Assembly: GCA_037444685.1 (NCBI GenBank)
Contig: JBBILX010000003.1
Coordinates: 310,001 to 374,000 of the forward strand
Source of the DNA: UBA964 sp037444685
Lineage (GTDB): Bacteria; Pseudomonadota; Gammaproteobacteria; Steroidobacterales; Steroidobacteraceae
DNA: 64,000 bases
Reading direction: 5' to 3'
Part shown: in pieces, positions 34,161 to 42,453 of the stretch
How the letters are laid out: every line of letters begins with the position of its first letter
Numbering within the stretch: the first letter of the stretch is position 1
Position numbers and translations under genes: made by a program
The notes under the pieces: generated by a model
The model's input: the letters and a program-made list of their open reading frames with translations, nothing else
Told to the model about the DNA's origin: nothing
The model's database searches: none

Positions 34161-35872
34161 ACGCGGTGGCGGCCGCCGGCGCGGCGCCGCGCCGCCTGCT
34201 CGGCGAGCGGCTGGTCGAGGCGGGTCTGATCAGTGCCGATCAGCTCAAGATTGCGCTGATCGAACAGCAGCGCCTCGGCAAGCCGCTCGGCGAGACGCTG
34301 GTCTCGCTCGGCTTCGTGACCGAGCAGACGCTGCGCGAGGTGCTGTCCGAATCCCTCGGCGCGCGCAGCATTCCTCTGCAGGGCGTGGTCGCCGATCGCG
34401 CCGCGCTGTCGCTCGTGCCCAAGGAGCTCGCCCGCCGGCATCAGGTTTTCCCGGTCAGTTTCGACGCCGAGCGGCAGGAGCTGCACGTCGCGACGGCCGA
34501 CCCCAACGATGTCCTCGCCATCGACCAGCTGCGCGCTGAACTGCGCGGACGGGCCGAGCCGGTCTGGCACCTGGCCACCGCCGGCGAGATCCAGCGTGCC
34601 GTCGAGGTCTACTACGGCCACGAGCTGTCGATCGACGGCATTCTGCACGAGATCGAAACCGGCACGGTCGACGTCAACACGCTGACTGCCGAGCAGGCGC
34701 GCGAGTACAGCCACCCGGTCGTGCGGCTCGTCGATGCGATCCTGACCGATGCGGTGCTGCGGGCGGCGTCGGACATCCACTTCGAGCCAGAGGCGCAGTT
34801 CGTCCGCATTCGGTACCGGATCGACGGCGTGCTGCGCCAGGTGCGCGCGCTGCACCGGCGCTACTGGCCCGCCATGCTGGTGCGGCTGAAGATCCTCTCC
34901 GGCATGAACATCGCGGAGAATCGGGCTCCACAGGACGGGCGCATCTCGCTGGTCTTGGCGGCCCGCGAGATCGACTTCCGTGCGGCCTCGCACCCGACGA
35001 TCCATGGCGAGAACTTCGTCGTCCGCATCCTCGATCGCAAACGCGGGCTCGTCGCGCTCGACGCGCTCGGCATCGAGACCGGGCAGCTCGCCGAGCTGAA
35101 GCTCATGCTGGCGCGGCCGGAGGGCCTGTTGCTGATCACCGGTCCGACCGGCAGCGGCAAAACCACGACGCTCTATTCGCTGCTGCGGCACCGGAATTCC
35201 GAGCAAATCAACATCATGACGCTCGAGGATCCGGTCGAGTATGCGCTGCCGCTCGTTCGACAGACTTCCATGCCGCAGACCGCCAGGTTGTCATTCGCGG
35301 ACGGGGTGCGCTCGCTGATGCGCCAGGATCCCGACGTCGTGCTGATCGGCGAAATCCGCGATCGCGACACCGCAGAGATGGCGCTGCGCGCGGCGATGAC
35401 CGGCCATCAGGTGTTCTCGACCCTGCACGCCAATTCGGCGCTGCGCGCGATTCCGCGCCTGCTCGATCTCGGCGTCCACCCCGAGGTTCTGGCCGGCAAT
35501 TTGATCGGGGTGCTCGCACAGCGGCTCGTGCGCAGGCTCTGCGGCGCCTGCCGCGTGCCATCGGTTCCCGACGAGGCCGAGGCACGCCTGCTCGGCGGTG
35601 GCGACCTGCAGATCTATCGGGCGCTCGGCTGCGAGGAGTGCGGCTACACCGGCTACCGCGGACGCGTGGCGCTGATCGAAATCGTCCGCTGGAACCGCGA
35701 TCTCGACGAGCGCCTCTCGGCGCGAGTGAGTCTCGGCGAGCTGCTGCGCTGCGCGGCGCAACACGGGTTCACCGATCTCGCCGAGGTTGCGCTGCGCCGC
35801 GTACGCGACGGAACGACCACGATCGAGGAGGCGGCGCGGGTGGTCGATCTGACCGAGCGGGTCGGCGCATGA
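34157..35872 (+). CDS. mshE: Pilus assembly/extension ATPase, MshE (GspE/PilB family)
   Basis: The 571-residue traffic ATPase starts at GTG 34157 inside the previous stop. The N-terminal T2SSE-N/MshEN-like domain (LGERLVEAGLISADQLK) is of the type shown in MshE to bind c-di-GMP. The motor has GPTGSGKTTT (about residue 329), the Asp box, Walker B (DVVLIGEIRDRDTAE) and a His box (GHQVFSTLHAN). Two CxxC pairs (CGACRVP, CEECGYTGY) form the tetracysteine zinc motif. The ATP sites are intact. The window also has a c-di-GMP effector system at its end, so control by that messenger is plausible. Confidence 0.95.
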   Translation: MNAVAAAGAAPRRLLGERLVEAGLISADQLKIALIEQQRLGKPLGETLVSLGFVTEQTLREVLSESLGARSIPLQGVVADRAALSLVPKELARRHQVFPVSFDAERQELHVATADPNDVLAIDQLRAELRGRAEPVWHLATAGEIQRAVEVYYGHELSIDGILHEIETGTVDVNTLTAEQAREYSHPVVRLVDAILTDAVLRAASDIHFEPEAQFVRIRYRIDGVLRQVRALHRRYWPAMLVRLKILSGMNIAENRAPQDGRISLVLAAREIDFRAASHPTIHGENFVVRILDRKRGLVALDALGIETGQLAELKLMLARPEGLLLITGPTGSGKTTTLYSLLRHRNSEQINIMTLEDPVEYALPLVRQTSMPQTARLSFADGVRSLMRQDPDVVLIGEIRDRDTAEMALRAAMTGHQVFSTLHANSALRAIPRLLDLGVHPEVLAGNLIGVLAQRLVRRLCGACRVPSVPDEAEARLLGGGDLQIYRALGCEECGYTGYRGRVALIEIVRWNRDLDERLSARVSLGELLRCAAQHGFTDLAEVALRRVRDGTTTIEEAARVVDLTERVGA

Positions 35873-37077
35873 ACCTCTACCGGTATCGCGCCACCGATGC
35901 CCGGGGCCGCGTGATCCGCGGCGAGAGTCGGGCCGGCAACGAACTCGAGCTCGAAGGGCGCCTGGCGCGCGTCGGGCTCGAGCTGCTCGCATCGCACCCG
36001 GTCTCTGCGGCCCGGCCTTCGCTGCTGACGCGCACGCGGCTGCGTGGACGGGAGCTGATCGATTTCTTCATCCAGCTCGAAGCGCTGCTGCGCGCCGGCG
36101 TGCCGCTGCTCGAGGCGCTGGGCGACCTGAGGGATTCGGCGACCAGCTCTGCGACACGCCAGGTCGTCAACGACCTGATCGACCGGATCGAGAGCGGGTC
36201 GACGCTCTCGGAAGCGCTGGCCGCGCAGCCCGCGAGCTTCTCGCCGCTGCTCGTGGGGCTGGTGCGCACCGGCGAGGTGACGGGCCGGCTTCCCGATGTC
36301 CTCACCGAGCTCGCGCGCAGTCTCAAATGGCAGGACGAACTGGTCGCCCGCACGCGCAAGGCCTTGCGTTATCCCGCATTCGTCGCGGTCGTGATCCTCG
36401 CGGTCGTCTGCTTTCTGATGGTCTACCTCGTGCCGCAGCTCGCCGAGTTCCTCGCCAGCATGGACCGGCAGCTGCCGCTGCAGACCCGCGCGTTGATCGC
36501 CGTCTCCGCCTTCGTCGTCGATGCCTGGCTGGCGCTGCTGACGGCGAGCCTCGCCGCCGCTCTCATCGTGCGCTGGGCGTTCGTGCGCAGCGAGCGGCTG
36601 CGGTTGCGGCGCGACGCCTGGTTCCTGCGTCTGCCCTGGATAGGCGAGGTGATCAGCAAGATCGTGCTGGCGCGTTTCGCCAACACGTTCGCGCTGATGT
36701 TCGGCGCCGGCATCCCGGTGCTCGATGCGCTCGGTCACTGCGAGCGCACGGCCGGCAACGTCGCGATCGCGCATGCGCTCGGCCGGGCGCGGACACTGGT
36801 GGGTCAGGGCACGCCGGTGTCCGAGGCCTTCGCCGCGCTCGAGATATTCCCGTCGCTGGTCGTGCGCATGCTGCGCACCGGCGAGACGACGGGGCAGCTA
36901 GACGCGGCGTTGCGCAACGTCAGCTACTTCTTCACGCGTGACGTCGACGAGCGGCTCGAACGCCTGCAGTCGCTGATCGAGCCGGCGATGACCCTGATCA
37001 TGGGGATGGTGTTGGGCTGGATCATGCTCGCCGTGCTCGGACCGGTCTACGACAGTCTCGCGCTGGTCACGGGGTGA
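35869..37077 (+). CDS. mshG: Inner-membrane platform protein, MshG (GspF/PilC family)
   Basis: The 402-residue platform protein has two GspF domains: FFIQLEALLRAGVPLLEALGDL in the first half, and FANTFALMFGAGIPVLDALGHCE with RMLRTGETTGQLDAALRN in the second. Three transmembrane helices are visible (YPAFVAVVILAVVCFLMVYL, VVDAWLALLTASLAAALIV and the C-terminal LIMGMVLGWIMLAVLG). It docks the MshE motor to the pilin extraction site. The start overlaps the mshE stop by ATGA. Seven bases separate it from the next gene. Confidence 0.95.
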   Translation: MNLYRYRATDARGRVIRGESRAGNELELEGRLARVGLELLASHPVSAARPSLLTRTRLRGRELIDFFIQLEALLRAGVPLLEALGDLRDSATSSATRQVVNDLIDRIESGSTLSEALAAQPASFSPLLVGLVRTGEVTGRLPDVLTELARSLKWQDELVARTRKALRYPAFVAVVILAVVCFLMVYLVPQLAEFLASMDRQLPLQTRALIAVSAFVVDAWLALLTASLAAALIVRWAFVRSERLRLRRDAWFLRLPWIGEVISKIVLARFANTFALMFGAGIPVLDALGHCERTAGNVAIAHALGRARTLVGQGTPVSEAFAALEIFPSLVVRMLRTGETTGQLDAALRNVSYFFTRDVDERLERLQSLIEPAMTLIMGMVLGWIMLAVLGPVYDSLALVTG

Positions 37078-37083
37078 GCCGCG

Positions 37084-38550
37084 ATGCCGCGCTGCCTGCG
37101 ATACCTGTCCGCCGAGCACTGCCGCGACTGGGTCCTTCGTGACGGCACTCTGCAAGAGTCGCCTCTCGAGGGCGAGTCGCGTTCGCTCGTCGTCGTCGTC
37201 GACTATGCCGAGGAATCGTACGTGCCGACGAGCCTGCCGGCCTTGCGCGGCGCCGACCGGCGCCGACTCTGCGCGCGGCGGCTCGAGCGGGAGTTCCCTG
37301 GGGCGCTGCTGACGGCGCTGGTCAGGTTGCGGACGCACAGCGCCGAGGGATCGGTCGACGCCGTGATGATGGCCGTGGGCGGCGGCACCCCGCTCGCGAC
37401 CGCGCTGCGCGAGCTCGGCATGCGCCACGCGCTACGGGCCGTGTACACGCCAGCGCTGCTGGCAGCGTCATGGGTTCGGCTGGCGGGGCTGCGCGAGCGA
37501 CGCGTGCTGATCGTGATGCCGACGCCGGCCGGCGTCCGACTGACTTTCGTCGACGCCGGTCATGCGGTGCTCTCGCGTCTGACGGGGCCGCTGGCCGCGG
37601 CATCGACGGCCGCGGAGATCGCGCGCACGGTGCAGTACCTGCAGAACACGCAGCGGGTCGAACGCGGCGTGCCGGTCGAGCTCTGGCTCTGGGGTGTGGC
37701 CGAACAGGACGTCGCCCAATATGTACCGGCCGGCGAGCAGATCCGCCTCGGCAGCGCACCACCGGCCAGCGGACTGCCGGATCCCCATCGTCATGGTTTC
37801 CCGGCGCTGCTGGCCCTCGCGGCGGGCCGACCGTCCGGGCCCCAGCTCGCGCCCGACGCGTTGCGGGCCGGCTGGATTGCGCGGCGCCTGCAGAGCGCGG
37901 CCCGCTGGGCCGCCGCGGCCGTCGTGCTGTTCGCGTCAGTCGCGGCCGGCTGGCTCTCGTACGGCGCAGCGGTCGCCACGCGCAGCGCGCAGGCGTTCGC
38001 CGCCGAGCGCGAGGTCCATGACCGTGAGCGGCTGGCGCTCGAGGGCGAACTCGCGCGGCAGGGTCTGACGCTCACCGAATGGCAGGTCCTGCCCGAAGCC
38101 GCCGCTCGACTCGAGGAGGGTGCGCCAGATCTCGCCGATGCGTTCGAAGCGGCCGCGCGCGCCTTCGGTGCGGTCACGGATCTGCAGATCATGGCGATCG
38201 AGCTGCGCGCCGGTGATCCGACGGCGGGATCCGAAGCGGCGCAAGTCGCACCCGCGAGCGACGCGTTGCCAGCACCCGACGCGCCGTCCGGAAGCGAGTG
38301 CCTGCGGCAGGCATCCAGCGTCGCCACGATGCAGATCGACTTCACGCTGGCCCCACGGATTGGAGTCCGGCGGCGGGAAGTCGCACTGGGCTTCGTGCGC
38401 GAGGCAGCGATGCAGCTCGGCGCATGGCAACCCGAGGCGGCGCTGCGTCGGCTCGGCACCGCCGATCCGCTCGTCGTGGCTGCCGGCGCCGATGCGTCAG
38501 AGGTCGCCTCGACATGGAGCGCGTGCCTGCGGCGCGGGGGTGCGGTGTGA
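37084..38550 (+). CDS. Pilus-operon membrane protein of unknown family (MshI-like position)
   Basis: The 488-residue protein lies between mshG and a PilO-like gene. Residues 1-280 look globular and contain VDYAEESYVPTSLPALRG and LGMRHALRAVYTPALL. A transmembrane helix follows at about 275-300 (ARWAAAAVVLFASVAAGWL), and then a periplasmic coiled region (AFAAEREVHDRERLALEGEL). This arrangement resembles PilM-PilN or MshI fusions, in which an actin-like domain is tied to a helix and a PilN-type domain. I did not recognise the actin motifs, so the match is by position and topology only. Confidence 0.65.
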   Translation: MPRCLRYLSAEHCRDWVLRDGTLQESPLEGESRSLVVVVDYAEESYVPTSLPALRGADRRRLCARRLEREFPGALLTALVRLRTHSAEGSVDAVMMAVGGGTPLATALRELGMRHALRAVYTPALLAASWVRLAGLRERRVLIVMPTPAGVRLTFVDAGHAVLSRLTGPLAAASTAAEIARTVQYLQNTQRVERGVPVELWLWGVAEQDVAQYVPAGEQIRLGSAPPASGLPDPHRHGFPALLALAAGRPSGPQLAPDALRAGWIARRLQSAARWAAAAVVLFASVAAGWLSYGAAVATRSAQAFAAEREVHDRERLALEGELARQGLTLTEWQVLPEAAARLEEGAPDLADAFEAAARAFGAVTDLQIMAIELRAGDPTAGSEAAQVAPASDALPAPDAPSGSECLRQASSVATMQIDFTLAPRIGVRRREVALGFVREAAMQLGAWQPEAALRRLGTADPLVVAAGADASEVASTWSACLRRGGAV

Positions 38551-39191
38551 GCGCGGCGATGCGTGCCGTGCTGGGCTCGGCGCATCGCGCCAGGTTGTGG
38601 CCCGCGGCCTGGCTGCTCGTCGCGGCGCTGCTTGGCAGTGGCGCGCTGGTCGCACTTGCGGCATGGCGGCTGGCCGACGCGACTGCTGCGCGCGAGGCCG
38701 AGTCGTTCGCGGTGCAGCAGGCCCGCGCGCAGGCGCAGGCGTTACGCGCCCTGGGACCCGCGCGCGACGCGCGCGCGGCGCGCGTGCTTGCCTGGCGTCG
38801 CGCGGGACTGACGCAGCCGGCGCGACGCGTCGACTGGGCCGAGAAGGTGACGGCCAGCGTGGCCTCGTTGCGGCCGCTCGGCTACGCGATCGAGGTCGGC
38901 GCCGAGCGTGCGCTGCCGCCGCCCTCCGCGCTGCAAGCCTGGTTCGACGCGCACGGCACGGGTCCGGTGACGGTGCAGCAGACCGAGCTGACGCTCAAGG
39001 TCCAGGGGCTGCACGAACAGGAGCTGCTGGCGGTGACGGCTGCCGCGCGGGAGGCCGGCATGGGGCTGGTGCGGCTCGAGTCCTGCAAGATTGAGCGACG
39101 CGCCGACGGCATTGGACTCGACAGCGACTGCCGGTTGCGGCGGCTCGCGCTGCTGATCGATTCGGATGGCACCGCGGAGGCGATACCATGA
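38547..39191 (+). CDS. PilO/MshJ-like bitopic membrane protein
   Basis: The 214-residue protein starts at GTG 38547 overlapping the previous stop. It has one N-terminal transmembrane helix (LWPAAWLLVAALLGSGALVALAAW), an Ala/Arg-rich coiled coil (REAESFAVQQARAQAQALRAL), and a small periplasmic alpha/beta domain (TVQQTELTLKVQGLHEQELLAV) containing a Cys pair (LESCKIE, DSDCRLRR). The layout is that of PilO/GspM/MshJ, which pair with PilN-type proteins in the inner-membrane alignment complex. Function is inferred from topology and operon order. Confidence 0.68.
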   Translation: MSAAMRAVLGSAHRARLWPAAWLLVAALLGSGALVALAAWRLADATAAREAESFAVQQARAQAQALRALGPARDARAARVLAWRRAGLTQPARRVDWAEKVTASVASLRPLGYAIEVGAERALPPPSALQAWFDAHGTGPVTVQQTELTLKVQGLHEQELLAVTAAAREAGMGLVRLESCKIERRADGIGLDSDCRLRRLALLIDSDGTAEAIP

Positions 39192-39643
39192 CCGGCTGTC
39201 GCCAATCGCCGTGGTGGCCGATGGTATGGCTCGGTTGCGCCGTCGCCGTCGCGCCACCGGTGGCCGCGACGTCGGCACGGGTGTTCTATTCCCCCGCCGA
39301 ACGCGCGGCGATCGAGACGACGCGACGCGCGCAGCTCGACGCCGGGCGCAGCGTCAACGCCAGACTTCCCGCCGCGCCGACGCCCGACACCACCGGCGAA
39401 GCGGGTTTTGCCCCTCCGACCGCGGGCGCCGCGCCTGGTGCCGCGGCGGGCGGACACGGCCGGCTCGAGGGTGTCGCGCTCGCCTCAGGCGCGCACGCGG
39501 CGGCCTGGATCGACGGCCACCGCCTCGTCGATGGTGGGCGCTTCGGCGGCTACCGGCTGCGGGTCGCGAGCAATGGCGTGCGGCTGATCGCGCGCGACGG
39601 ACGCGAACGATTCGTGCGCGTCGGCGACGAGGTGGCGCCATGA
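39188..39643 (+). CDS. Exported pilus-operon protein, PilP/MshK-like candidate
   Basis: The 151-residue protein has a signal peptide (MVWLGCAVAVAPPVAATS). After a Pro/Ala/Gly linker it has a C-terminal beta-rich domain with HGRLEGVALASGAHAAAWID, GYRLRVASNGVRLIA and FVRVGDEVAP. The compact HQ-like domain resembles PilP/GspC/MshK lipoprotein domains that touch the secretin. No lipobox Cys is seen, although there is a Cys in the leader. The start ATG 39188 overlaps the previous stop. The assignment is by position and shape. Confidence 0.62.
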   Translation: MTGCRQSPWWPMVWLGCAVAVAPPVAATSARVFYSPAERAAIETTRRAQLDAGRSVNARLPAAPTPDTTGEAGFAPPTAGAAPGAAAGGHGRLEGVALASGAHAAAWIDGHRLVDGGRFGGYRLRVASNGVRLIARDGRERFVRVGDEVAP

Positions 39644-40176
39644 GGCAGCGGCAGCAGGGCGCGGTGCTGCTGGCGCTGATCGCCGTGCTGGTGGCGCTCG
39701 TCGCCGGCGCGGTGCTCGCCGCCCGGCAGCCCGTCACGGCCACTGCGGCACCGACGATCGCGCAGCAGCGCAGTCTCGCGCTTGCTCGCGAGGCCTTGCT
39801 CGGGGATGCCCAACGGCGCCACTGTCTCGATCCGCTCGCTGCGCTCGACTCACTGCTCGTCTGTCCCGACGGCTCCGCGCAGGAAGGGATCGCGGCGCCG
39901 GTCTGTCCCGGTATGAGCCGCGGCTGGCTGCCATGGCGCACGCTGAACCTGCCGCCACTGCGCGATGCGTCGGGCACCTGTCTCTGGATCGAACGTCTGG
40001 GCACGACCGTACGCGTGATCGCGCCGGGCGCGGCGCGCCCGGGCCAAGCGCGTGCCGCGATGGTAGGACGCGTGGTCTGCGGCGGCCATCTCGACGCCGC
40101 CGATTATCTCGATCCCGACGACATCTCGTTGACGCTGACGCTCGACGCCGCGGCGCTGGCCGGGGTCTGCCCATGA
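39640..40176 (+). CDS. Minor pilin-like/assembly protein
   Basis: The 178-residue protein starts at ATG 39640 in the previous stop. A short lead (MRQRQQGAV) precedes one hydrophobic helix (LLALIAVLVALVAGAVLAA), similar to PilX/MshP leaders but without a Glu5. The mature domain has a CPDGS and GWLPWRTLNLP pattern with four cysteines. The same LPW-TL-LP pattern occurs in the next gene (VLPWATLGLPEADAWG). The two are therefore structurally related minor components. The function is not certain. Confidence 0.7.
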   Translation: MRQRQQGAVLLALIAVLVALVAGAVLAARQPVTATAAPTIAQQRSLALAREALLGDAQRRHCLDPLAALDSLLVCPDGSAQEGIAAPVCPGMSRGWLPWRTLNLPPLRDASGTCLWIERLGTTVRVIAPGAARPGQARAAMVGRVVCGGHLDAADYLDPDDISLTLTLDAAALAGVCP

Positions 40177-40868
40177 ACCGTTCGTTTGCTCGAATCGGCT
40201 ACCGTCTGTCGGGCTTTTCGCTGCTCGAGATGGCAGTCGCGCTCGTCATCGTCGGCCTGTTGCTCGGCGGCCTGCTGAGCTCGCTCGCCACCTTGCAGCA
40301 GCGTCAGCGCGAGGAACGCACCGAGCGGCAGCTCGCCGAGATCCGTGATGCGTTGACGGCCTTTGCGGTGCAACAGCTCAGGCTGCCATGCCCTGCCGAA
40401 CCTGGCACGCCCAGTGATGTACCGGGAGCCGGGATCGAGCGGCCGCCCACGCCCACGGGTTGCGCGGGTGGCAGCTCGGGTGTGCTGCCTTGGGCCACCC
40501 TCGGTCTGCCGGAAGCGGATGCCTGGGGACGCCGTTTCAGCTATCGCGTCACACCTGGTCTTGCCGCCGTGGCGCCAGCCTTCACGCTCGCCAGCGTTGG
40601 CGACAACGTGCTGCGCAACGGTGCCGGCGTGGTGCTGGCGACGGCCGCTCCGGCTGTCGTGGTTTCGCACGGCCGCAACGCCGCCGGCAGCCGCGGTCCG
40701 AGCGGTGCGCCTGCCCCGCCCGGCACCGATGCGAACGAACTCGAGAACACGGATGGCGACGAAGTCTTCGTCGCCGAGACGCCGACGGCGGGCTTCGACG
40801 ACCTCGTCGTCTGGGTGCCGACGACCGTACTGATGCACCGCCTGCTCGCGGCCGGCCGGCTTCCGTAG
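40173..40868 (+). CDS. Minor prepilin
   Basis: The 231-residue protein has a prepilin leader ending SG, then FSLLEMAVALVIVGLLLGGLL, so cleavage at Gly-Phe and Glu5 are present. The helix continues to REERTERQLAEIRDAL. The globular domain contains LPCPAEPGTP, a second Cys, and VLPWATLGLPEADAWGRRFSY, followed by FDDLVVWVPTTVLM, a common C-terminal signature in this class of minor pilins. The stop codon lies within the 5' arm of a large stem-loop (40865-40922). This is the last gene of the pilus operon. Confidence 0.87.
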   Translation: MNRSFARIGYRLSGFSLLEMAVALVIVGLLLGGLLSSLATLQQRQREERTERQLAEIRDALTAFAVQQLRLPCPAEPGTPSDVPGAGIERPPTPTGCAGGSSGVLPWATLGLPEADAWGRRFSYRVTPGLAAVAPAFTLASVGDNVLRNGAGVVLATAAPAVVVSHGRNAAGSRGPSGAPAPPGTDANELENTDGDEVFVAETPTAGFDDLVVWVPTTVLMHRLLAAGRLP

Positions 40869-40922
40869 CGGCGGCACCTTCGGCGAGGAGTCCGCTGACG
40901 GCGGAACTCGAGCCGGCGCTAC
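40865..40922 (+). terminator. Large stem-loop at the end of the pilus operon
   Basis: GTAGCGGCGGC (40865-40875) pairs with GCCGGCGCTAC (40912-40922) with one mismatch. Inside, GAGTCCGC (40888-40895) faces GCGGA-A-CTC. The TAG stop of the last pilin gene is part of the stem. It has no T-run. It lies 54 bp ahead of the next operon and could terminate or protect the pilus mRNA. Confidence 0.45.
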
Positions 40923-40975
40923 GCGGTCAATAGTCGGGAGTGGCATACTTCTGGCCCAAGCCAGCGGAGACCGAT

Positions 40976-41659
40976 ATGCCGGCCACGCCCGACCGCCATC
41001 GCGCGGCGCTCGCCGTCCTCGTCGTGGGCGCGACGCTGAGCGGCTGCATGACGGCCAAGATCGAGGAGTCTCGCGAGCTGCAGACGAAGATCGCGGCCGA
41101 CGAGGCCGTCGTGATCCTCGCCAAGCCACAGATCGAGGGCGCCAGTGCCGAGGACGAGTTCATGGATTGCGTCGGCAAGTCGCTGGCGGCGGGCCGGCGG
41201 GGGCTGCGGGTCCAACCCAATGACGAGTTCGTCGACCGGCTGTTTCCGTGGTTCGAGCCCGGCACGGCGCCGACCCGCGCCGAGGCCGTGACCACCGTGC
41301 TGCAGCAACCGGGAGTCAGTGAGGCCGTCGCGGCCACCGGTGTCCGCTACATCGTCTGGCTCGACGGTGCGACGCGCAAGACCGACGGCGGCGGCAGTCT
41401 CGCCTGTGGCGCGGCTCCGGGCGCGGCCGGCTGCATCGGCTTCGGCTGGTGGGAGAAGGAATCGGCCTACGAGGCGACCATCTGGGACATCCAGCAGGCC
41501 AAGTCCGCCGGCTCGGTCGGTACGAGCGTGACGGGCACATCGGCCATCGTCGGGGCCGTGGTGCCGCTGCCGTTCATCGCCCGCGTGCAGGGCGCGGCCT
41601 GCGACCGCATGGCCGATCAGTTGCGCAGTTTCTTCCAGGGCAACGATTCACAGTCATGA
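40976..41659 (+). CDS. Lipoprotein of unknown function, first gene of the kinase/VWA operon
   Basis: The 227-residue lipoprotein has lipobox GATLSGC at the signal end. The mature part includes DEAVVILAKPQIEGASAEDEF, a helical middle, VRYIVWLDGATRKTDGGG, and a GWWEKESAYEATIWDIQQAK segment. There are paired cysteines (SLACGAAPGAAGCIGFG). The form is similar to secreted stress or envelope lipoproteins, but I do not recognise a domain. The start ATG 40976 is preferred because the lipobox signal begins there. A GTG 36 bases earlier is in frame. The next gene overlaps by ATGA. Confidence 0.78.
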   Translation: MPATPDRHRAALAVLVVGATLSGCMTAKIEESRELQTKIAADEAVVILAKPQIEGASAEDEFMDCVGKSLAAGRRGLRVQPNDEFVDRLFPWFEPGTAPTRAEAVTTVLQQPGVSEAVAATGVRYIVWLDGATRKTDGGGSLACGAAPGAAGCIGFGWWEKESAYEATIWDIQQAKSAGSVGTSVTGTSAIVGAVVPLPFIARVQGAACDRMADQLRSFFQGNDSQS

Positions 41660-42453
41660 TGTCGAGTCCCACGCGAACCCTCCTGCTCGCCGGTCTGTTG
41701 GCCGGACTGTCGGCCTGCGCGACGACGTCGGGCGGTGGCGCCGGCAGCAGCTCGGGCAGCAGTGACGGTTCTACCGGCGGCGTCAGCGGCGGCGTTACTT
41801 TGCCGGGCGCAGGGCTGCCGGGCGGCGGCCAGCCCGGCGCCGGCGTACCGAGCACCGGCTCTGCCGGTGCGAGCCTGCCCGAATCCGGTGCCGGCAGTGC
41901 CCCGGGTGCCGCGGGGGGTTCGGCCGGCAGCAGCGCGGGCACCGGCGCTGCCGACGAGCGCGGCGCCGGCAGCAGCGGCGCCGGCTCCGCGGGCGGCGAT
42001 GCTTCCGCGACCACGGCCGATGAGCGGCGCGACGTGCTGCAGCGGCGGCTCGACGAGAGCCTCGGCGCATTCGACGCGACGCTGCGCTCGGAACAGGAAC
42101 GCGTGGCGCAGGAGCGCGACTCGCGCGCGGCGACCGGAGCCGGCTCGGCGAGTGCCGAGGGCGACGCCGGATCGGACGCGATCCGCAGCGCGCGCGCCGG
42201 CGACCTGCGCTCCGAGAACGCGCCGACGGCGCAGCAGGGCGCCGCCACGCAGGGCACCGCCGAGCGCGGCGTGGACACCAGCGCGGGAAGCGGCGGCGGA
42301 GCGCCGAACCGCGGCATCCCTTCCGGGGACGACGACGACATCGTCGCGCGGCGGCTGCGCCGCGCCGCCGAGCAGGAGACCGACCCGGAGCTCAAGGAGA
42401 AGCTCTGGAAGGAATACGAGGAATACAAGCGCAACGGCCAGCGCAAGTCGTGA
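41656..42453 (+). CDS. Gly/Ser-rich lipoprotein
   Basis: The 265-residue protein has lipobox LLAGLSAC at residues 14-21. A low-complexity Gly/Ser/Ala stretch fills residues about 25-110, followed by an Ala/Glu/Arg-rich helical region (ERRDVLQRRLDESLGAFDATL), another linker, and a charged C-terminal helix ending EKLWKEYEEYKRNGQRK. It is probably an outer-membrane-anchored flexible spacer with a helical tip. No family is recognised. It is translationally coupled on both sides (ATGA at 41656, GTGA at 42450). Confidence 0.75.
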   Translation: MMSSPTRTLLLAGLLAGLSACATTSGGGAGSSSGSSDGSTGGVSGGVTLPGAGLPGGGQPGAGVPSTGSAGASLPESGAGSAPGAAGGSAGSSAGTGAADERGAGSSGAGSAGGDASATTADERRDVLQRRLDESLGAFDATLRSEQERVAQERDSRAATGAGSASAEGDAGSDAIRSARAGDLRSENAPTAQQGAATQGTAERGVDTSAGSGGGAPNRGIPSGDDDDIVARRLRRAAEQETDPELKEKLWKEYEEYKRNGQRKS

